64,000 nt of DNA from Burkholderiales bacterium (GCA_020854105.1 JADZGB010000022.1:133805-197804); one strand, 5' to 3'. Counted from the first letter of the stretch, positions 21,521 to 34,556 are shown. The notes: generated from the letters alone by a model not told the origin. Program-made: numbers and translations.

Positions 21521-22842
21521 CGCAGCGTGGCGTACGCCTGCCAGCGGTCGTACTCGTTTAGCTCGATGTTGCTGGCGTTGCGGATGTAGCTCACCTGCGG
21601 CGACAGTCGCCAGTCGTTCTCCAGCAGGAAATGGATACCGGTCGCTGCGGCGAACTGGCGGTCGCGGCGGGTGGTCTGGAAGCTCGGATCCTCGCCGCGG
21701 TAGTCGCGTCGTTCGTAGCCGAGCGAGGCGAACCACCAGTACTTGTCGGAAAGCGCTTTCTGACCGCCGAGCCGGATTCCCAGCGGGCGGTGGCCGAGGA
21801 AGTCGAACTTCCCGTCCCGCTCGCGTTCCACGCCGCCGTACACGCCGACATACGCACTCGGATCGCCGCCGCGCACGGCGAACGCATGGCCCAGCCCCAG
21901 GATCAACCGGTCGGTGTCACGCTCGCTCTCGTTCGGGTAGTGCAGGGCGGCGTACTGCAGGTACGCAGTCCATTGCCGGTACGGGGTGAGGTCGCGCGTC
22001 CACTGCACCGTCGCACCGGCGGCATTGCGATAGCCGCCCGAGTAGTCCGGAGCGTAGAGCAGGAAGGTGTTGAGCTGACCGATGGCCGTCCAGGTGTCAC
22101 GTCCCCGCCGGAACGACAGGCCCAGCCAGCCATCCAGGTAGCCGGTGCTGAAGTCCGACTGCTGCGGGTTGAGCCGCTGGTACAGGCCGAGGCCGCCGAT
22201 GATCGCGGTGCGCGCCGACAGCGGCGCGTTCAGGGCGGCGCCGATGGCGAACGAGAAGAACGCATCGTCCTGCTCCTGCGCGCTCGCATCGAGCGCGAAC
22301 TCCAGCCCGTTGAACGCCGGAATGGCAATCAGGCTCAGATCGGTCGCGCCATTGACGTTGCTGTCGTATCCGGCAGCGAATTCGAGGAAGAACCGGGCGG
22401 TCAGCCTGGCTCCGCCCCCGGCCTGTCGAATGGCGCTCAGATAGCGCTCGATGGTGCGCGCCGTCTCCGCGGTGATGGCCTGTGCGCGCACCGCCTCGAA
22501 CTCCCGGCGAGCCGCCTCGAACTCCTTCAGGTTGTAGTAGGCACGCGCGAGCTGGGCGCGGGCGGTGAGGTTGCCGGGTTGCAACGCGAGCACGCGCTCG
22601 AGGGCGAATACGGCCTCGGTATCGCGTCCCGCCTCGAGCGCGCTCACGCCCAGCAGGAGATCGTACTCGGGCTCTCCGGCGCGCGACGTCTGTTCGGGCA
22701 GCAGCAGCTCGATTGCCGCCTGCGGCTCATCCGCTTCCTGCAGCGCGCGGGCGCGCGTGAGCAGTTCGTCCGCCCGCGCCTGGAACACGGCCGTGAGGAG
22801 GAGCAGCGCAATCAGGCCTGTCCGCGATCGGCGCATCCGCAT
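21508..22842 (-). CDS. TPR plus outer-membrane beta-barrel protein (Slam/DUF560-like)
   Basis: 444 residues. Signal peptide (about 1-24), then a periplasmic helical part (about 25-160) with TPR-like repeats such as LLLGVSALEAGRDTEAVFAL and ARAQLARAYYNLKEFEAARR. Next comes a long aromatic-rich region with alternating hydrophobicity ending YATLRYDW, a typical beta-signal. This TPR-then-barrel layout is that of the surface lipoprotein assembly modulators (Slam). No obvious lipoprotein cargo gene is adjacent, so the role is open. The start MRMRRSRTGL at 22840-22842 is chosen because the signal peptide follows directly. It lies downstream of the decarboxylase terminator. Confidence 0.75.
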   Translation of the reverse strand: MRMRRSRTGLIALLLLTAVFQARADELLTRARALQEADEPQAAIELLLPEQTSRAGEPEYDLLLGVSALEAGRDTEAVFALERVLALQPGNLTARAQLARAYYNLKEFEAARREFEAVRAQAITAETARTIERYLSAIRQAGGGARLTARFFLEFAAGYDSNVNGATDLSLIAIPAFNGLEFALDASAQEQDDAFFSFAIGAALNAPLSARTAIIGGLGLYQRLNPQQSDFSTGYLDGWLGLSFRRGRDTWTAIGQLNTFLLYAPDYSGGYRNAAGATVQWTRDLTPYRQWTAYLQYAALHYPNESERDTDRLILGLGHAFAVRGGDPSAYVGVYGGVERERDGKFDFLGHRPLGIRLGGQKALSDKYWWFASLGYERRDYRGEDPSFQTTRRDRQFAAATGIHFLLENDWRLSPQVSYIRNASNIELNEYDRWQAYATLRYDW

Positions 22843-22911
22843 GTCCACCTCGTTCGCGCCGGACCGGCGTAGGCGATGCCCGGGCCCGCGGGAGACGGCC
22901 AGCACTGCCCC

Positions 22912-22946
22912 GGAAAACACGACGGGCGCCGACATCGGCGCCCGTC
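22912..22946 (-). terminator. Intrinsic terminator of the decarboxylase gene
   Basis: On the minus strand a 12-bp perfect inverted repeat (arms 22921-22932 and 22935-22946, GACGGGCGCCGA) is followed by GTGTTTTCC. It begins 26 bases after the decarboxylase stop. Confidence 0.8.
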
Positions 22947-22971
22947 CGGTGAGCACGCGCCGGGCGCCGGT

Positions 22972-24156
22972 TCAGCTTCCCACGCCGACGAAGCGCACCT
23001 CCGGCAGCGGAAAGCCGTTGAAGTTGCTGGCGTAGGCGGTGGTGTAGGCACCCGCGTTGGGAATGTAGGCGAAGTCATCCGCCTGCAGATCGTCCGGCAG
23101 AAGCTGGTCGCGCATCACCACGTCCACCGAGTCGCAGGTCGGCCCAGCCACGGTGTACGGCACCAGTTTGCCGTGCCGCTCCGTTACCACGTCGTACTGC
23201 AGCCCTTCCGTGGTCTCGATGATGCCGCCGAACATGCCCGCGTCGAGGTATGCCCAGCGCTTGCCGCCGCGCGTGGTCGTGCCCACCACCTGGCACACGA
23301 ACCAGGCCGCGTCCGAGACCAGGAAGCGGCCCGGCTCGGCCATCACCCGCACTTCCGGCCCGAAGGCCGCCAGCCCGCGATTGACCACCTCGCCGATCAC
23401 CTCGATGGAGGGAATGGGCTTGGTGTGACGCACCGGGTAGCCGCCCCCGAGATTGAGCAGGCGCGGGCGCAGGCCCTTGAGCTTCATGCTGCGGAATACG
23501 CGCTTCGCGCTCTCCATGCCCGCACGCCAGTTCTCCGGATTGCGGCACTGGGAGCCGACGTGGAAAGTCACACCCGCCAGATCGGCATGCAGGCGCACCG
23601 CTTCGTCGATGATCCCGTCCACGTCGGGCACGGGCGCCCCGAACTTGCCCGACAGGGGCCAGTCGCTGCCGACGTTGCTGACCTCGATGCGCAGGTAGAG
23701 ACTGGCATCGGGCTTGACCGCGACGATCTTGCGCAACTCCTCGACGCAGTCCAGCACGTACCACTGCACGCCCTTGGCCGCAGCGTACTCGAGGTAGGCG
23801 CGCGACTTCACCGGGTTGCTGTAGTAGATCTCCTCCGCCGGGACGCCCAGTTCAAGCAGCAGGTCCAGTTCGGCGATCGAGGCAATCTCGAAACCCACAC
23901 CTTCCTCGATCAGCGTGCGCAGTACGGTCGGATGCGGATTCGCCTTGACCGCGTAGTGCGGCTGGACACGCGGCATCACGGCCTTGAAGCGCCGTGCCTT
24001 GGTACGAACGATGGTGGGGTCGACCAGCAGGAAGGGTCTGTCGTAGCGTTGCCGGGCGGCAAGCTGGACCCGGTCGAAGTCGACGCGGGTTTCGGGATGG
24101 GTGTCGAGCGGATGCTCTTGTTCGAGGCGCTGGGTCAGCGCGCTGCGTACGGTCAT
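22972..24156 (-). CDS. PLP type III ornithine/lysine-type decarboxylase
   Basis: 394 residues of the alanine-racemase-fold decarboxylases (ornithine/diaminopimelate/arginine group). The PLP lysine is in PHYAVKANPHPTV; the PLP phosphate loop is LNLGGGYPVRH; EPGRFLV binds the pyridine nitrogen. The Cys of AGPTCDSVD matches the catalytic Cys of eukaryotic-type ornithine decarboxylase. The size and GPTCDSVD favour ornithine (putrescine) or lysine (cadaverine) over diaminopimelate; sequence alone does not decide. ATG at 24154-24156 with AGGAGA five bases ahead. A strong promoter and a translated 21-residue leader precede it, pointing to attenuation-like control. Confidence 0.88.
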   Translation of the reverse strand: MTVRSALTQRLEQEHPLDTHPETRVDFDRVQLAARQRYDRPFLLVDPTIVRTKARRFKAVMPRVQPHYAVKANPHPTVLRTLIEEGVGFEIASIAELDLLLELGVPAEEIYYSNPVKSRAYLEYAAAKGVQWYVLDCVEELRKIVAVKPDASLYLRIEVSNVGSDWPLSGKFGAPVPDVDGIIDEAVRLHADLAGVTFHVGSQCRNPENWRAGMESAKRVFRSMKLKGLRPRLLNLGGGYPVRHTKPIPSIEVIGEVVNRGLAAFGPEVRVMAEPGRFLVSDAAWFVCQVVGTTTRGGKRWAYLDAGMFGGIIETTEGLQYDVVTERHGKLVPYTVAGPTCDSVDVVMRDQLLPDDLQADDFAYIPNAGAYTTAYASNFNGFPLPEVRFVGVGS

Positions 24157-24176
24157 CGACTTCTCCTGAAAGGACG

Positions 24177-24242
24177 CTACGTAAGAGGGATGTGGAGGTT
24201 GGCCAGATCGATGCTGGGCAAGTAGTTCCTTTCGACTGTCAT
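24177..24242 (-). CDS. 21-residue leader peptide upstream of the decarboxylase
   Basis: Short frame MTVERNYLPSIDLANLHIPLT then TAG, with an excellent Shine-Dalgarno (GGAGG, five-base spacer before ATG). It lies wholly between the promoter (24287-24314) and the decarboxylase start, ending 20 bases before that ATG, in a different frame. Leader peptides in this place can sense amino acids or polyamines: E. coli SpeFL, upstream of the unrelated ornithine decarboxylase SpeF, arrests ribosomes on ornithine. Analogy only; the sequences are not alike. Translation is inferred from the ribosome binding site. Confidence 0.6.
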   Translation of the reverse strand: MTVERNYLPSIDLANLHIPLT

Positions 24243-24286
24243 GATGACCTCCTGCACAGAAGCCGGGTGGCCGGCGTGAGGGACGA

Positions 24287-24314
24287 ATTATAGGGACACC
24301 CCCCCTCAAATCAA
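24287..24314 (-). promoter_or_regulatory. Sigma-70 promoter for leader and decarboxylase
   Basis: On the minus strand TTGATT (24309-24314), a 16-base spacer and a perfect TATAAT (24287-24292). The spacer contains a run of seven G. Transcription would start near 24280, giving about 125 bases of 5' leader before the decarboxylase. It is the best match to consensus I found in the window. Confidence 0.8.
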
Positions 24315-24391
24315 GGGGAATTTTGGCCGTCTCGGCAGATACGCAAATCCCGCGCCGGACGCCGTGCTGGACATGCCCGGACGGGCAGCGG

Positions 24392-24964
24392 CTAGATCTT
24401 GGGCAGCGTCACGCCGCTCTGGCCCTGATACTTGCCGCCGCGATCGCGATAGGAGGTTTCACAGACGTCGTCGGCAGCCGCCTCGAGGAAGATGACCTGG
24501 GCGACCCCCTCGTTGGCATAGATGCGGGCCGGCAGCGGCGTGGTGTTGGAGAACTCCAGCGTGACGTGCCCCTCCCACTCGGGCTCGAGGGGGGTGACGT
24601 TGACGATGATCCCGCACCTGGCATACGTGGATTTTCCGAGGCAGATCACCAGCACGTTGCGGGGAATGCGGAAGTACTCGACCGTGCGCGCCAGGGCGAA
24701 CGAGTTGGGCGGGATGATGCAGGAGTCGCCCTTCACGTCCACGAAGGACTTCGGATCGAAGTGCTTGGGGTCGACGATCGTGGTGTTGATGTCGGTGAAC
24801 AGCTTGAATTCGTCCGAGCAGCGCAGGTCGTAGCCATAGCTCGAGGTGCCGTACGAGACCACGGGACGTCCGTCGACGTGCTTGATCTGGTGCGGCTCGA
24901 ACGGGTCGATCATCCGGTGTTCCTCCGCCATGCGGCGGATCCAGCGGTCGGACTTCACTGACAT
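24392..24964 (-). CDS. dcd: dCTP deaminase
   Basis: Deaminates dCTP to dUTP, feeding dTMP synthesis with the thyA product nearby. Motifs: [36 protein letters not shown] and [20 protein letters not shown] with the catalytic Glu in [16 protein letters not shown]. The end is [20 protein letters not shown]. The ATG at 24962-24964 ([16 protein letters not shown]) gives 190 residues, the family length; the upstream 24 codons read into repeat DNA and are not conserved. Confidence 0.97.
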   Translation of the reverse strand: MSVKSDRWIRRMAEEHRMIDPFEPHQIKHVDGRPVVSYGTSSYGYDLRCSDEFKLFTDINTTIVDPKHFDPKSFVDVKGDSCIIPPNSFALARTVEYFRIPRNVLVICLGKSTYARCGIIVNVTPLEPEWEGHVTLEFSNTTPLPARIYANEGVAQVIFLEAAADDVCETSYRDRGGKYQGQSGVTLPKI

Positions 24965-24986
24965 TTCGGTTCTAGCCCCCTTTTCT

Positions 24987-25113
24987 TGCCACAGAGGACA
25001 CAGAGAACATAGAGAGGATCCTGGACCGGAGCACAATGCGGGCGCTAGCCGGAGGCGGCGAGCAGTCGTCTCGATCCGCCTCTTCTCTAGTGTTCTGTGT
25101 GCCCTCTGCGGCA
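24987..25113. repeat. MITE-like imperfect palindrome
   Basis: Terminal arms of about 33 bases in inverted orientation: 24987 TGCCACAGAGGACACAGAGA onward and the complement of 25081-25113, TGCCGCAGAGGGCACACAGA onward, differing at a few positions. About 65 bases lie between. The CACAGAGGACACAGAG core recurs in many proteobacterial genomes from memory. It fills the dcd-apbC gap and contains no gene. Confidence 0.65.
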
Positions 25114-25121
25114 GATGATCC

Positions 25122-26213
25122 TCAAGTGTTCTGAATTACGATCTTCGGGAACGCGGCGCTGAAGTCCTGCGCCTTCTCGGCGATCTTCATCGCCACCCTG
25201 CGTCCGATCTCGCGATAGATCTCCGCGGCCCTGCTGTCCGGATCCGACGCCACCGTCGGACGCCCGGAATCGGCCTGCTCGCGGATGCGCAGGTCGAGCG
25301 GAAGCGAGCCCAGCACATCCACCTCGTAGTCGGCCGCCATCCTGGCGCCGCCACCGCTGCCGAACACGTGCTCGGCGTGCCCGCAGTTCGAGCACACGTG
25401 CACCGCCATGTTCTCCACGATGCCGAGTATGGGAATGTTGACCTTCTCGAACATTTTCAGCCCCTTGCGCGCATCGAGCAAAGCGATGTCCTGGGGCGTG
25501 GTGACGATCACCGCACCGGTGACCGGCACCTTCTGGGCGAGCGTGAGCTGGATGTCCCCGGTGCCGGGCGGCATGTCCACGATCAGGAAGTCCAGGTCGC
25601 GCCAGCGCGTGTCGCGCAGCAGCTGCTCCAGCGCCTGGGTGACCATGGGGCCGCGCCAGACCATGGGCTGTTCCGGATCGATCAGGAAACCGATCGACAT
25701 CGCCTGGATGCCGTGCGCCTCCATCGGCTCCATCGACTTACCGTCCGGGCTGTGCGGACGCTGCCCCTGCAGGCCCAGCATCACCGGTTGCGACGGACCA
25801 TAGATGTCCGCGTCGAGCAGCCCCACGCTCGCGCCTTCGGCTGCCAGCGCCAGGGCGAGGTTGACCGCTACCGTGGACTTGCCGACTCCGCCCTTGCCCG
25901 AGGCCACCGCGACGATGTTACGCACGCCGGGAATGAGCTTCACGGCGCCCTGCACCGCGTGCGCGGCGACCTTGAACGACACGTCCACCGCGAGCGGCGT
26001 GGCGCCCAGCGCCGGGCGCAGGGCGGCCTCGATCTGCGCGCGCACCCGGCCCAGCACGCTGCGCGCGGGATAGCCCAGCACGATTTCCACCGCGACCTGC
26101 CCGTCGCCGACCTTGACCACCTTGACCGACTTGCCCGCCACGTAATCCCTGCCCGTCGTCGGGTCAATCGTGGCCTTGAGGATTTCCCGGATCTGAGCTT
26201 CGTTCGCTGTCAT
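25122..26213 (-). CDS. apbC: Mrp/ApbC iron-sulfur cluster carrier ATPase
   Basis: 363 residues. N-terminal MIP18/DUF59-like domain (about 1-90) followed by a deviant Walker A P-loop ATPase: [20 protein letters not shown], then [35 protein letters not shown] and [16 protein letters not shown]. The cluster-binding CSNCG is near residue 275. Members deliver Fe-S clusters to apoproteins in the cytosol. It is divergent from metG across 96 bases; the same head-to-head apbC-metG pair is common in proteobacteria. Confidence 0.95.
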   Translation of the reverse strand: MTANEAQIREILKATIDPTTGRDYVAGKSVKVVKVGDGQVAVEIVLGYPARSVLGRVRAQIEAALRPALGATPLAVDVSFKVAAHAVQGAVKLIPGVRNIVAVASGKGGVGKSTVAVNLALALAAEGASVGLLDADIYGPSQPVMLGLQGQRPHSPDGKSMEPMEAHGIQAMSIGFLIDPEQPMVWRGPMVTQALEQLLRDTRWRDLDFLIVDMPPGTGDIQLTLAQKVPVTGAVIVTTPQDIALLDARKGLKMFEKVNIPILGIVENMAVHVCSNCGHAEHVFGSGGGARMAADYEVDVLGSLPLDLRIREQADSGRPTVASDPDSRAAEIYREIGRRVAMKIAEKAQDFSAAFPKIVIQNT

Positions 26214-26309
26214 CTGTGCCCTCGAATGACGGCGGATTCTATCACCGGCCGTCCGTTAGTCTTTGCCGTAATGCTTTGTTAGACTGCCGTTTTCCAAGTT
26301 CCTTCTGCA

Positions 26310-28436
26310 ATGCAACGAAAAATACTCGTCACCTCCGCACTGCCGTACGCGAACGGCAGCATCCACCTCGGTCACCTGGTCGAGTACATCCAGACCGACA
26401 TCTGGGTGCGCTTCCAGAAGATGCGCGGGCACGAGTGCCATTACGTCTGTGCCGACGATACCCACGGCACGGCCATCATGCTGCGTGCCGAGAAGGAGGG
26501 CATCGCGCCCGAGACGCTGATCGCGCGCGTGCTGGAGGAGCACACGCGCGACTTCGCCGGTTTCCACGTCGACTTCGACAACTACCACACCACGCACTCG
26601 CCGGAAACGCGCGCGCTGTCGGAGGACATCTACCTGCGCCTGCGCGAGCGAGGGCTGATCGAGGTGCGCTCGGTCGAGCAGTTCTTCGACCCGGTGAAGG
26701 CGATGTTCCTGCCCGATCGCTTCATCAAGGGCGAGTGCCCGAACTGTCACGCCCGGGACCAGTACGGCGACAACTGCGAGGCGTGCGGCACCACCTACAG
26801 TCCGACCGACCTGATCAACCCGTATTCGGCGGTATCGGGCGCCGCCCCGGTGCGCAAGGCCTCCGACCACTACTTCTTCAAGCTGTCGCATCCGGACTGC
26901 CGCCGCTTCCTGGAGCAGTGGACCCAGCAGGGCGACCAGTTGCAGGAAGAGGCGCGCAACAAGATTCGCGAGTGGTTCGACCAGGGCCTGAACGACTGGG
27001 ACATCTCGCGCGACGCGCCTTATTTCGGCTTCGAGATTCCGGGCGCGCCCGGCAAGTACTTCTACGTCTGGCTGGACGCGCCGATCGGCTACCTCGGCAG
27101 CTTCCGCAACCTCGCGACCCGGTGCGACATCGACTTCGAGAGATGGGTGCGGCCCGGCGATGACGCCGTCGAGATGGTGCATTTCATCGGCAAGGACATC
27201 CTCTATTTCCACGCGCTGTTCTGGCCGGCCATGCTGGAATTCGCCGGCTACCGCACGCCGCGCCACGTCTTCGCGCACGGCTTCCTCACCGTGGACGGAG
27301 CGAAAATGTCGAAGTCGCGCGGCACCTTCATCACTGCCGGCAGCTACCTGAAGCAGGGCCTGAATCCGGAGTGGCTGCGCTACTACTACGCCGCCAAGCT
27401 GGGCCCCACGATGGAGGACATCGACCTCAACCTCGACGACTTCGTCGCGCGCGTGAACAGCGATCTGGTGGGCAAGTACGTGAACATCGCGAGCCGCTGT
27501 GCGAACTTCATCGTGAAGCGATTCGAGGGATGCCTTGCACGGATCGATTGGGATCTTGTCGATGCGACCACGGTATCGCGGGAGGCGGGCCTGCTCATGA
27601 CCCTGACAGGTTCGGAAGAAGCACTGCGGACGGCGTACGAAGGGCGGGAATTCAGCCGCGCCGTGCGCGAGATGATGCGGCTCACCGACCTGGTGAACCA
27701 GTACATCGACGAGTTCAAGCCCTGGGAACTGGCCAGGCAGGCGGGCCAGGACGAACGCCTGCACATGGTATGCAGCGCCGGACTGCAGGCTTTCCGCGTT
27801 CTGTCCGTCTACCTCAAGCCGATCCTTCCCGCCGTCGTTGCACGCGTCGAGGCCTTCCTCGGGCTCGCGCAGCCGCTGCGCTGGGACGATCACGGCAAGC
27901 CGCTCCCCGCCGGCCACCGCATCAACCCCTACGAGCACCTGATGACCCGCGTCGAGCGCAAGCAGATCGACGCGCTGGTCGACGCCAACAAGGAATCGCT
28001 GCCGGCGGCGCCGTCGCCGCAGCGCCACGCGCAGCACCAGGAGAGACAAGTGAACCAGCAGGCCTCCCCCGCTCCCCAGGCCACACCTGCCGCAGAAGGC
28101 AGCCAGGCCGCGTACATCACCATCGACGATTTCGGCAAGGTCGACCTGCGCGTGGCGCGCATCGTCGACGCCCAGCACGTCGAGGGCGCCGACAAGCTCC
28201 TGCGGCTGCAGCTCGACCTGGGCGGCGAGATGCGCCAGGTGTTCGCCGGCATCAAGTCCGCCTACGACCCGGAGAAGCTGAAGGGCCGCCTCACCGTGAT
28301 GGTCGCCAACCTGCAGCCGCGCAAGATGCGCTTCGGCGAGTCCCAGGGCATGGTGCTCGCCGCCAGCGGCGAGGGTCCCGGCATCTTTCTGCTCGATCCC
28401 GACGACGGCGCGCAGCCAGGCATGCGCGTGAAATAG
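26310..28436 (+). CDS. metG: Methionyl-tRNA synthetase
   Basis: 708 residues. Class I catalytic core with the HIGH-type [14 protein letters not shown], the zinc-binding cysteines ([18 protein letters not shown]) and the KMSKSRGTF loop. An alpha-helical anticodon domain follows. Then a Pro/Ala-rich linker (about 565-600) leads to a C-terminal EMAP/tRNA-binding domain starting [17 protein letters not shown], so it is the dimeric E. coli-type enzyme. It diverges from apbC; no T-box or other leader element was seen. Confidence 0.98.
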   Translation: MQRKILVTSALPYANGSIHLGHLVEYIQTDIWVRFQKMRGHECHYVCADDTHGTAIMLRAEKEGIAPETLIARVLEEHTRDFAGFHVDFDNYHTTHSPETRALSEDIYLRLRERGLIEVRSVEQFFDPVKAMFLPDRFIKGECPNCHARDQYGDNCEACGTTYSPTDLINPYSAVSGAAPVRKASDHYFFKLSHPDCRRFLEQWTQQGDQLQEEARNKIREWFDQGLNDWDISRDAPYFGFEIPGAPGKYFYVWLDAPIGYLGSFRNLATRCDIDFERWVRPGDDAVEMVHFIGKDILYFHALFWPAMLEFAGYRTPRHVFAHGFLTVDGAKMSKSRGTFITAGSYLKQGLNPEWLRYYYAAKLGPTMEDIDLNLDDFVARVNSDLVGKYVNIASRCANFIVKRFEGCLARIDWDLVDATTVSREAGLLMTLTGSEEALRTAYEGREFSRAVREMMRLTDLVNQYIDEFKPWELARQAGQDERLHMVCSAGLQAFRVLSVYLKPILPAVVARVEAFLGLAQPLRWDDHGKPLPAGHRINPYEHLMTRVERKQIDALVDANKESLPAAPSPQRHAQHQERQVNQQASPAPQATPAAEGSQAAYITIDDFGKVDLRVARIVDAQHVEGADKLLRLQLDLGGEMRQVFAGIKSAYDPEKLKGRLTVMVANLQPRKMRFGESQGMVLAASGEGPGIFLLDPDDGAQPGMRVK

Positions 28437-28444
28437 CCGGTGCG

Positions 28445-29011
28445 ATGGACGAAGCGATGGCCGCGACCAGGCGACTGATCGTACGCGGGCGATTGCAGGG
28501 TACGCGCATGGCCGAGGCGCTCGCTGCGGAAGCCTCGGCACTGGGGGTGACCGGATGGGTGCAGGAACGCGGCGACGGCACCATCGAGGCAGTCGTACAG
28601 GGCGACGAGGATCTGGTCGCGACGCTGGTGGACTGGTCCACTCGCGGCACCTCGGACGCGCTGGTGAGCGGCGTGGAGATCACCGGCGCCGATGGCAGCT
28701 TCACGTGCTTCGAGCATCGGCCCGCCGCACCGGGCGCCACCATGACACGCCGCCTGGTCGTGCACGGACGCGTGCAGGGGGTGGGCTTCCGCGAAGCGCT
28801 GCGCACCCGCGCGCTGTCGCTGGACATCGCCGGCTGGGTGCGCAACTGCAGCGACGGAACGGTGGAAGCGCTCGCGCACGGCCAGGCGGACCGCGTGCAG
28901 GAGCTGATCGACTGGGCGCGCCGCGGCCCGCCCGCGGCACGTGTCACGCGCGTGCAGGTCGAGGAGGCCAGTGGCAGATTCTCCGGCTTCGAGCGGCGCC
29001 CGACGGTCTGA
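28445..29011 (+). CDS. Tandem acylphosphatase, N-terminal copy degenerate
   Basis: 188 residues made of two acylphosphatase-like domains. Domain 2 (100-188) is a full acylphosphatase: HGRVQGVGFREAL with catalytic Arg116 and GWVRNCSDGTVEALAHG with Asn134, followed by RGPPAARV. Domain 1 (about 8-95) aligns along its length (RGRLQGTRMAEAL, GWVQERGDGTIEAVVQG) but has Ala23 and Glu41 in place of the catalytic Arg and Asn, so it should be inactive. Acylphosphatase hydrolyses carboxyl phosphates. The ATG at 28742 could also start domain 2 alone; the frame is open throughout. It begins 8 bases after the metG stop. Confidence 0.85.
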   Translation: MDEAMAATRRLIVRGRLQGTRMAEALAAEASALGVTGWVQERGDGTIEAVVQGDEDLVATLVDWSTRGTSDALVSGVEITGADGSFTCFEHRPAAPGATMTRRLVVHGRVQGVGFREALRTRALSLDIAGWVRNCSDGTVEALAHGQADRVQELIDWARRGPPAARVTRVQVEEASGRFSGFERRPTV

Positions 29012-29071
29012 ACCGTCGGGCTATCGGATCCCGGGCACGCAACCCGGCGCAGCCCAGGCTGCGCACGGTGC

Positions 29072-32545
<3,474 letters not shown>

Positions 32546-32614
32546 GCGCGAATTCTAGCGCGAGCGTCGCAACGCGATGCGCTCGAGCGGGCCTTTCCGG
32601 ACGACGCGTGCCGC

Positions 32615-32620
32615 TATAAT
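32615..32620 (+). promoter_or_regulatory. -10 element of the EamA transporter gene
   Basis: A perfect TATAAT 67 bases before the transporter start, in the dnaE-transporter divergent gap. The -35 is weak (CCTTTC region, 32592-32597, 17-base spacing). Confidence 0.5.
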
Positions 32621-32686
32621 CGCGCTCCCTCCGCTGCGTCCGATCATGCCTTCCCACATGCCGCCGCATTCCGGCGCAACCTCGTC

Positions 32687-33598
32687 GTGAACGACGCACG
32701 CAGCGTGCGCCGCGCCAGCATCGTCATGGTGGCACTGGTGCTGGTGTGGGGCTACGCGTGGGTGCTCGCCAAACTCGCCCTCGCCTACTGCGGGCCGCTC
32801 CAGCTCGCCACGCTGCGGACCGCGGTAGGCACGGCCTGTCTGCTCCCCACGCTGCTGTTCACGAGCAGGCGCGTGCTGCCCGAACATCCCTGGGAAGCGC
32901 TGGGCGTGGGCGTGATCCAGACCGCCCTGTTCCTGCTGCTGAACAACTGGGCGCTGGCGCAGGGGGAAGCGGGCAAGACCTCGATCCTCGTGTTCACCAT
33001 GCCCTTCTGGGTGCTGCTGTTTGCCTGGCCTGCGCTGGGTGAGCGCATCCGCGGGATCGGCTGGGGAGCGATGGCCATCGCGGCTGCCGGCCTGGTGCTG
33101 ATACTCGAACCGTGGGCAATGCGCTCGGGCCTGCACGCCAAGGTGGCCGCAGTACTGGCCGGCGTGTGCTGGGCGCTGGGGGTGGTCATCTCGAAGCGGC
33201 TGCACGACCGCCATCCGGTGGACATGTACAACTTCACCTTCTGGCAGATGGCGCTCGGGCTGGTGCCGATGGTGGTGATCGTGCTGAGCGCGCCCTCGCA
33301 GCCGATCCGCTGGAGCAGCGGGTTCGTCGCCATCCTGCTCGCTCTGGGACTCGTCGGCACGGCACTCGGATGGATGGCGTGGTTCTACGTGCTCAAGCGC
33401 CTGCCGGCGGGAACCGCCAGCATGAGTTCGCTCGGCATCCCGGTCGTGGCACTTCTGGGATCGGCCCTGCAGCTCGGCGAGCGCCCCACCGTCGCCGAGT
33501 GGGGCGGCATGGGACTGGTCGTCCTGGCCCTGGCGCTGGTCTCCTGGGATACGATCCGCCGCCACCGGCCGAGCGAACCGCTGATGGGACAGGAGTAG
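32687..33598 (+). CDS. EamA/DMT-family inner-membrane transporter
   Basis: 303 residues with ten hydrophobic helices in two EamA repeats, beginning IVMVALVLVWGYAWVLAKL and continuing PLQLATLRTAVGTACLLP. The second repeat starts near residue 155 (AAVLAGVCWALGVVISKRL). The drug/metabolite transporter superfamily exports amino acids, nucleotides or other metabolites; the substrate is not readable. The start is probably the GTG at 32687-32689; an internal ATG at 32726 is possible. A very long open frame runs upstream opposite dnaE and is spurious. Followed 10 bases later by the hydrolase gene. Confidence 0.87.
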   Translation: MNDARSVRRASIVMVALVLVWGYAWVLAKLALAYCGPLQLATLRTAVGTACLLPTLLFTSRRVLPEHPWEALGVGVIQTALFLLLNNWALAQGEAGKTSILVFTMPFWVLLFAWPALGERIRGIGWGAMAIAAAGLVLILEPWAMRSGLHAKVAAVLAGVCWALGVVISKRLHDRHPVDMYNFTFWQMALGLVPMVVIVLSAPSQPIRWSSGFVAILLALGLVGTALGWMAWFYVLKRLPAGTASMSSLGIPVVALLGSALQLGERPTVAEWGGMGLVVLALALVSWDTIRRHRPSEPLMGQE

Positions 33599-33608
33599 GG
33601 ATTCAGTC

Positions 33609-34478
33609 ATGACCAAGCAGAGTCGATCCGAATTCTTGGACGTGCGCGGATTGCGCTACCACGTGCGCACCTGGGGCAATCACGCCGGCCGGCCGCTGTG
33701 GCTGCTGCACGGGTGGATGGACGTGTCAGCCTCGTTCCAGTTCGTGGTCGACGAACTGGCTGGCGAATACCGGGTGCTTGCCCCGGACTGGCGCGGCTTC
33801 GGGCTGACGCAATGGGCGGCCGGCGGCTACTGGTTCCCGGATTACCTCGGCGACCTCGACGCGCTTCTGCGCGCCTTCACCCCCGAGGGAGCGGTGGACA
33901 TCGTCGGGCACAGCATGGGCGGCAACGTCGCCAACCTGTATGCCGGCGCGCGGCCCGCGCGCGTGCGCCGGCTCGCGTTGCTGGAAGGCTTCGGCCTGGC
34001 GCGCATGGCGCCGTCCGCTGCACCGGCACGCTACGAGAAGTGGCTCGACGAGCTGGCCGAAGCGCCCTCCATCAAGCCCTACGGGTCGCTGGACGAAGTG
34101 GCCGCGCGGCTGATGCGTAACAATCCGCGCCTGCCCCCCGAACGCGCGCATTTCCTGGCGCCGCACTGGTCTGTGCCGCGCGCGGATGGCAGCTACGGCC
34201 TCGCCGGCGACCCCGCCCACAAGATGGTCAATCCGGTGCTCTACCGGCTGGAGGAAGCCATCGCGTGCTGGCGGCGGATCGAGGCACCCGTTCTATGGGT
34301 CTGGGGTGACGGGCAATGGTTGCGCAGGTGGTTCCGCAGCGGCGAGCAGGATCTCGCCGAGCGGCGTGCCGCGTTCCGTGATCTGCGCGAAGCGACATTG
34401 CCAGAATGCGGCCACATGATGCACCACGACCAGCCGGCGGCGCTGGCGCGGCTGCTCGACGATTTCCTGAATCGGTAG
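33609..34478 (+). CDS. Alpha/beta hydrolase
   Basis: 289 residues of the alpha/beta-hydrolase fold. Oxyanion region LLHGWMDVSASFQ, nucleophile elbow VGHSMGGNVANL (Ser near residue 102), a cap domain in the middle, and the catalytic His in LPECGHMMHHDQP near the C-terminus. A WGD segment (LWVWGDGQW) is in the usual place of the acid residue. Substrate unknown. It is in line with the EamA gene, so the two may form a transcript, and converges on a TetR regulator. Confidence 0.88.
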   Translation: MTKQSRSEFLDVRGLRYHVRTWGNHAGRPLWLLHGWMDVSASFQFVVDELAGEYRVLAPDWRGFGLTQWAAGGYWFPDYLGDLDALLRAFTPEGAVDIVGHSMGGNVANLYAGARPARVRRLALLEGFGLARMAPSAAPARYEKWLDELAEAPSIKPYGSLDEVAARLMRNNPRLPPERAHFLAPHWSVPRADGSYGLAGDPAHKMVNPVLYRLEEAIACWRRIEAPVLWVWGDGQWLRRWFRSGEQDLAERRAAFRDLREATLPECGHMMHHDQPAALARLLDDFLNR

Positions 34479-34556
34479 AGCCTCGATCCGACCGGCGCAC
34501 GCGCCTCGAATGCCGGACGCGGCCGGCCGGTCACGATCACTGCGGATCGTGCGCGC

